Positions 4,114 through 6,116 of a DNA stretch of 6,116 nucleotides are shown in pieces (the stretch's first letter is position 1; every line of letters starts with the position of its first letter). A program made the translations under genes and the position numbers. The notes beneath the pieces were generated by a model. It saw only the letters and a list, made by a program, of their open reading frames with translations, was not told the DNA's origin and ran no database searches. Source of the DNA: an uncultured Fretibacterium sp. (GTDB taxonomy: Bacteria; Synergistota; Synergistia; Synergistales; Aminobacteriaceae); assembly GCA_937892105.1 (NCBI GenBank), contig CALAUZ010000219.1:1-6116 (forward strand), written 5' to 3'.

Positions 4114-4957
4114 GCAGACTATATGGGGTGTTATCATTCCAGCCAGTCATCATGGATGCCTTCTGAGCCGGCATACCGTCTGCGACAAGCCGTTCATAAA
4201 TTGAACGCTGGGTACGCTGTTCGCCCAAGGCTATTCCTTCTTCTCGTCCCTCAGCTCTCTCATGCGCTAAAGCTTCCTCTTGATTCCATTCTGTCAAAAA
4301 CATGCCTTTAACCTCCGCTCTGTGTCCAACAATAAAATCTCTAATCACAAAATTATCGGGCATTTTGTCTATTGCGTTATCGATTGTAGCGTCTAAATCG
4401 CCCATCGGATTTTGCCTGACTTCATTAACCAGCCATGCGTATTCTCGCAACGGTTTGCACGCATTCATAAGTTCCCTGTTCTTGCCGTAGTTGATGTTTA
4501 GCATCGTAACAGTTACTTCAAGATCGCCCTCACCGTCATAGGCATCACTCAGCCTCAAGACTTTCTTTTCAGGTTGATTCCACGTTCCATTATAGAAACA
4601 TACGAATTTAGGCGTGGGAATCTTTTTCAAAGTTGAAGAATATAAATAAATGTGATTTTCTTCTATGTACTTCTCATAAAGTTTCGCCGCGTAAAAGAGG
4701 ACTCGTAAGGGCATATTGGGATTATACGTGCTTTGATGCTCCCAGATGTTTAACTCGGACATGAATATGAACGAAGCGTCGTTAATCATGCCGACATAGA
4801 CCGCGTCATCTATTGTGTTAAAATTTATTGCGTTTGGGTCATCGTAACTCGAAGCGTTGATTGCGTTGTATAAATCAAGCGTCCACTGTTTATTATTCGG
4901 ATTCCCAAAAATGAATTTGAAAACTCGATCTTTGTACTCTACGTTTGCTACTGGCAT
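4109..4957 (-). CDS. Rpn-family recombination-promoting nuclease / PD-(D/E)XK nuclease-family transposase-like protein
   Basis: The 282-residue product belongs to the PDDEXK_2/Rpn group, often annotated as putative transposase. It has the characteristic start (VEYKDRVFKFIFGNPNNKQW, 6-25) and the catalytic core: an Asp in NDASF (D60) and the E-x-Q of WEHQSTYNPNMPLR (E73, Q75), this family's version of the D...(D/E)xK signature. It continues with FVCFYNGTWNQPE (118-130) and the polar C-terminal helix EGREEGIALGEQ (236-247). E. coli Rpn proteins are DNA endonucleases that raise RecA-independent recombination, and roles in phage defence have been proposed for relatives; the role here is not known. 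Length and motifs look intact. The start is firm: AAGGAGG at 4970-4964 sits 6 bases before the ATG, behind a perfect extended -10 at 5020-5012. A terminator follows, so it is a self-contained monocistronic gene. The family multiplies within genomes, so other copies elsewhere are likely. Confidence 0.88.
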   Translation of the reverse strand: MPVANVEYKDRVFKFIFGNPNNKQWTLDLYNAINASSYDDPNAINFNTIDDAVYVGMINDASFIFMSELNIWEHQSTYNPNMPLRVLFYAAKLYEKYIEENHIYLYSSTLKKIPTPKFVCFYNGTWNQPEKKVLRLSDAYDGEGDLEVTVTMLNINYGKNRELMNACKPLREYAWLVNEVRQNPMGDLDATIDNAIDKMPDNFVIRDFIVGHRAEVKGMFLTEWNQEEALAHERAEGREEGIALGEQRTQRSIYERLVADGMPAQKASMMTGWNDNTPYSLQ

Positions 4958-4963
4958 TGTGTA

Positions 4964-4970
4964 CCTCCTT
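4964..4970 (-). promoter_or_regulatory. Strong Shine-Dalgarno AAGGAGG of the Rpn-family gene
   Basis: AAGGAGG lies 6 bases before the ATG at 4957 on the minus strand. It is the strongest ribosome binding site in the window and settles the start codon. Confidence 0.75.
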
Positions 4971-5011
4971 CTTAATTAAAGTGATTGTTTTTTCTTAATT
5001 CTTAATTTTTG

Positions 5012-5020
5012 ATTATAGCA
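5012..5020 (-). promoter_or_regulatory. Extended -10 promoter of the Rpn-family gene
   Basis: On the minus strand TGCTATAAT (5020 down to 5012) is a perfect extended -10. No good -35 is seen. A start near 5005 gives a ~48-base AT-rich leader ending in the AAGGAGG site. Confidence 0.6.
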
Positions 5021-5047
5021 CAAGGTAGAACTGGCATAAATCTAGAA

Positions 5048-5100
5048 CGGGCGTAGAGGAAATTACGAAGGCACAGTGTCCGCAGTGCCTACTCTGCCCG
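5048..5100. repeat. GC-rich nested inverted repeat between the ArdC-like and Rpn genes
   Basis: An outer pair CGGGC (5048-5052) and GCCCG (5096-5100) encloses an inner pair AGGCAC (5069-5074) and GTGCCT (5085-5090) with a 10-base loop. The stretch is much more GC-rich than the flanking intergenic DNA. It lies downstream of the ArdC-like gene on the minus strand and could terminate its transcript, but there is no T-run. It could also be a mobile-element end or a small repeat element. Confidence 0.35.
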
Positions 5101-5123
5101 CCGCACCTCGTGATAAATTCTGA

Positions 5124-5690
5124 TTATTTTTCTGTGTCTGATCCCGCTGCTGTTTCCTCCACTCCCATGCCCGCTCTCTTCAGCAAATACCCTGCTACTT
5201 TGTTCGCCTCTGCTGCCGCTTTGAAGATGTACATGTTATCGTTACGCAGTTTGCTGAGCCAGCTTTCGATATAGCTTGCGTGATTCTGGAATTCTGTTTC
5301 TGACTGTGGGATTCCGGCCGATGTAGCCACAAAGAGACTTCCCATCTCGGCGACCAGCTCCTCAAAGGCGTAATCTTTGCTAAATCGGCCACAACGCTGG
5401 ACGCGATCTAATCTCTTCTCCCCGCCCGTCCAATGGCTCAGTTCATGCAAGATCGTTGAGTAGTAGCCCTCGGCACTTTTGAAATCAGTCTTCGGTAGCA
5501 TTTGAATGTAATCATCACTCGGGCTGTAGAATGCCTCGCCGCCTCCGAACACAATCTTTGCTCCGCTGTCAGCAATGATTTTCTCCGCTTTCTCATGGGC
5601 TTCGATGTGGCGAATGTCCCGGACAATTATTGAGCGGTTAGATTTTGATGAGGTCTCGAATTCGCTCAGCGAAGTCTTGAACTCGCTCAT
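5124..5690 (-). CDS. ArdC-like zincin metallopeptidase domain, N-terminally truncated antirestriction protein
   Basis: From about residue 24 (RDIRHIEAHEKAEKI) to the end, the 188-residue product matches the C-terminal metallopeptidase domain of ArdC/TraC-type proteins. It has FYSPSDDYIQMLP (54-66), the zinc-binding HExxH in LHELSHWTGG (81-90), RFSKDYAFEELVAEMG (102-117) supplying a further acidic residue, then HASYIESWLSKLRND (137-151) and FKAAAEANKVAGYLL (156-170). Full-length ArdC proteins of plasmids and ICEs also have an N-terminal ssDNA-binding domain (DUF1738) and protect incoming DNA from restriction. That domain is missing here. Upstream, the frame merely shadows the transposase-like ORF, and recognisable ArdC sequence begins near 5640, close to where the other ORF stops. 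The ATG at 5690 overlaps that ORF by 53 bp and has no clear Shine-Dalgarno. The peptidase domain looks intact, but expression and function as an antirestriction protein are doubtful. The frame itself is open further upstream, to 6014. Confidence 0.72.
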   Translation of the reverse strand: MSEFKTSLSEFETSSKSNRSIIVRDIRHIEAHEKAEKIIADSGAKIVFGGGEAFYSPSDDYIQMLPKTDFKSAEGYYSTILHELSHWTGGEKRLDRVQRCGRFSKDYAFEELVAEMGSLFVATSAGIPQSETEFQNHASYIESWLSKLRNDNMYIFKAAAEANKVAGYLLKRAGMGVEETAAGSDTEK

Positions 5691-6027
5691 GGGTTCTTTG
5701 GTACTCTTTGATTTGTACCTTAAGCTCGCCGATCTGTTGGAGCAGTTGGTCGATCTCGATATTCTGGGCGAAGATTGTCGAGGTTGCCTCCTCATATAGC
5801 TTTTTATAGTTCGGCTTCTTCTCGGAAACGGTAACTTCGGCCTTCTTATGACGAGATTTCTTTCGGCCGCGAGTTCCTGTTTTGACGATTTTGCCGGTTT
5901 TTGGATCGAGCTTTTCGACGAGACGCCGAGTAGCGCGAGATTGTTTTTTGTCAGGATCCCAGTGTGACTTGGATTCGTAAACGTAAACAACGGTTCTACC
6001 TTTTTGCTGAACATAGATTAATGACAC
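5638..6027 (-). CDS. IS1634-type transposase N-terminal-like protein with coiled coil
   Basis: The 129-residue product (GTG start) begins SLIYVQQKGRTVVYVYESKS and continues WDPDKKQSRATRRLVEKLDP-x-TG. This is the small N-terminal module of IS1634/IS4-type transposases, whose usual form is YVYE-x-x-x-x-WD-KEKKQ-R-x-x-x-x-x-GKLDP-x-TGE. A basic linker (GTRGRKKSRHKK, 51-62) leads to a predicted coiled coil (about 72-127, including IEIDQLLQQIGELKVQIKEY). The DDE catalytic domain of full-length (~550-residue) transposases is absent. It is thus either a remnant or one of the short stand-alone relatives found in these bacteria. GTG at 6027 is preferred over the in-frame ATG at 6057: AGGAGAG at 6042-6036 sits 8 bases before it, whereas the ATG has no such site. 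The stop at 5638-5640 falls right at the ArdC-like junction. DNA binding is inferred from the basic region only. Confidence 0.68.
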   Translation of the reverse strand: MSLIYVQQKGRTVVYVYESKSHWDPDKKQSRATRRLVEKLDPKTGKIVKTGTRGRKKSRHKKAEVTVSEKKPNYKKLYEEATSTIFAQNIEIDQLLQQIGELKVQIKEYQRTHERVQDFAERIRDLIKI

Positions 6028-6035
6028 GTTTATCA

Positions 6036-6042
6036 CTCTCCT
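6036..6042 (-). promoter_or_regulatory. Shine-Dalgarno AGGAGAG that supports a GTG start at 6027
   Basis: On the minus strand AGGAGAG is followed by an 8-base spacer and GTG. It lies inside the longer frame from the ATG at 6057, which argues that the longer start is not used. Confidence 0.6.
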
Positions 6043-6116
6043 GAAATAGTTTGGCATATTTATATAGTCAGCACATTTTGAAAGCAGTAAATATAGCGGA
6101 AGCCAAGTCAGAAGTA

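Noticed and set aside
3940..4311. Plus-strand open frame of 123 codons
   Set aside because: More than half lies antisense to the well-supported Rpn gene. It has no ribosome binding site and no recognisable domain, and it contains the Rpn terminator hairpin.
5691..6014. Upstream extension of the ArdC frame to an ATG at 6014
   Set aside because: The extension is Ser/Arg-rich shadow sequence of the IS1634-like ORF and bears no resemblance to the DUF1738 domain expected there.

Overview
This window looks like accessory DNA, such as an integrative/conjugative element or plasmid-derived island, from a low-to-moderate GC member of the Bacillota. Negativicutes or Clostridia seem most likely, but this is inference. 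The evidence is strong AGGAGG-type ribosome binding sites, extended -10 promoters, an Rpn/PD-(D/E)XK protein of the type common in those groups, and a gene mix (Y-family polymerase, ParB, ArdC-like antirestriction peptidase, transposase remnants) typical of mobile elements. No integrase, relaxase or conjugation gene is visible, so the kind of element cannot be fixed.

Left part (1-2154, plus strand). The window opens in the last ~30 codons of what looks like an IS630-family transposase. It abuts the C-terminal little-finger part of a Y-family DNA polymerase, so the polymerase gene appears broken by the IS. Next come two short ORFs in the same frame (535-795 and 808-1098), separated only by a TAA and three sense codons. 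Together they look like one helix-turn-helix (HTH) protein interrupted by a nonsense codon inside the HTH. A ParB/Spo0J-family protein follows (1162-2154) with its own extended -10 promoter and an unusual ~45-residue low-complexity insertion. Just after its stop lies a TCACGTGA palindrome, the core of canonical parS sites.

Middle part (2155-3785). A convergent intergenic region with inverted repeats separates parB from a minus-strand HTH + linker + coiled-coil protein (2339-2941). That gene is divergent from a second HTH protein (3099-3509) whose C-terminal half resembles DUF6465, followed 18 bp later by a small YidJ-type GNAT acetyltransferase (3528-3785). The HTH segments of the three proteins align with one another, so the locus carries a small family of related HTH proteins with different C-terminal halves. 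3099-3509 may be translated from a leaderless mRNA.

Right part (3786-6116, mostly minus strand). A 323-bp gap holds weak terminators and one possible 37-codon ORF. Then comes an Rpn-family nuclease/transposase-like gene (4109-4957) with promoter, RBS and terminator all recognisable. Beyond a GC-rich inverted-repeat region lies an ArdC-type zincin peptidase domain (5124-5690) lacking its N-terminal ssDNA-binding domain. It is joined out of frame to a short IS1634-type transposase N-terminal-like protein with a coiled coil (5638-6027). The junction looks like a recombination scar.

Five candidate promoters share the form TG-N-TANAAT, and only one has a recognisable -35. Function of the locus as a whole is not established. 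The best-supported theme is plasmid/ICE maintenance and defence-evasion genes decaying through IS activity, plus a little-known set of HTH proteins.
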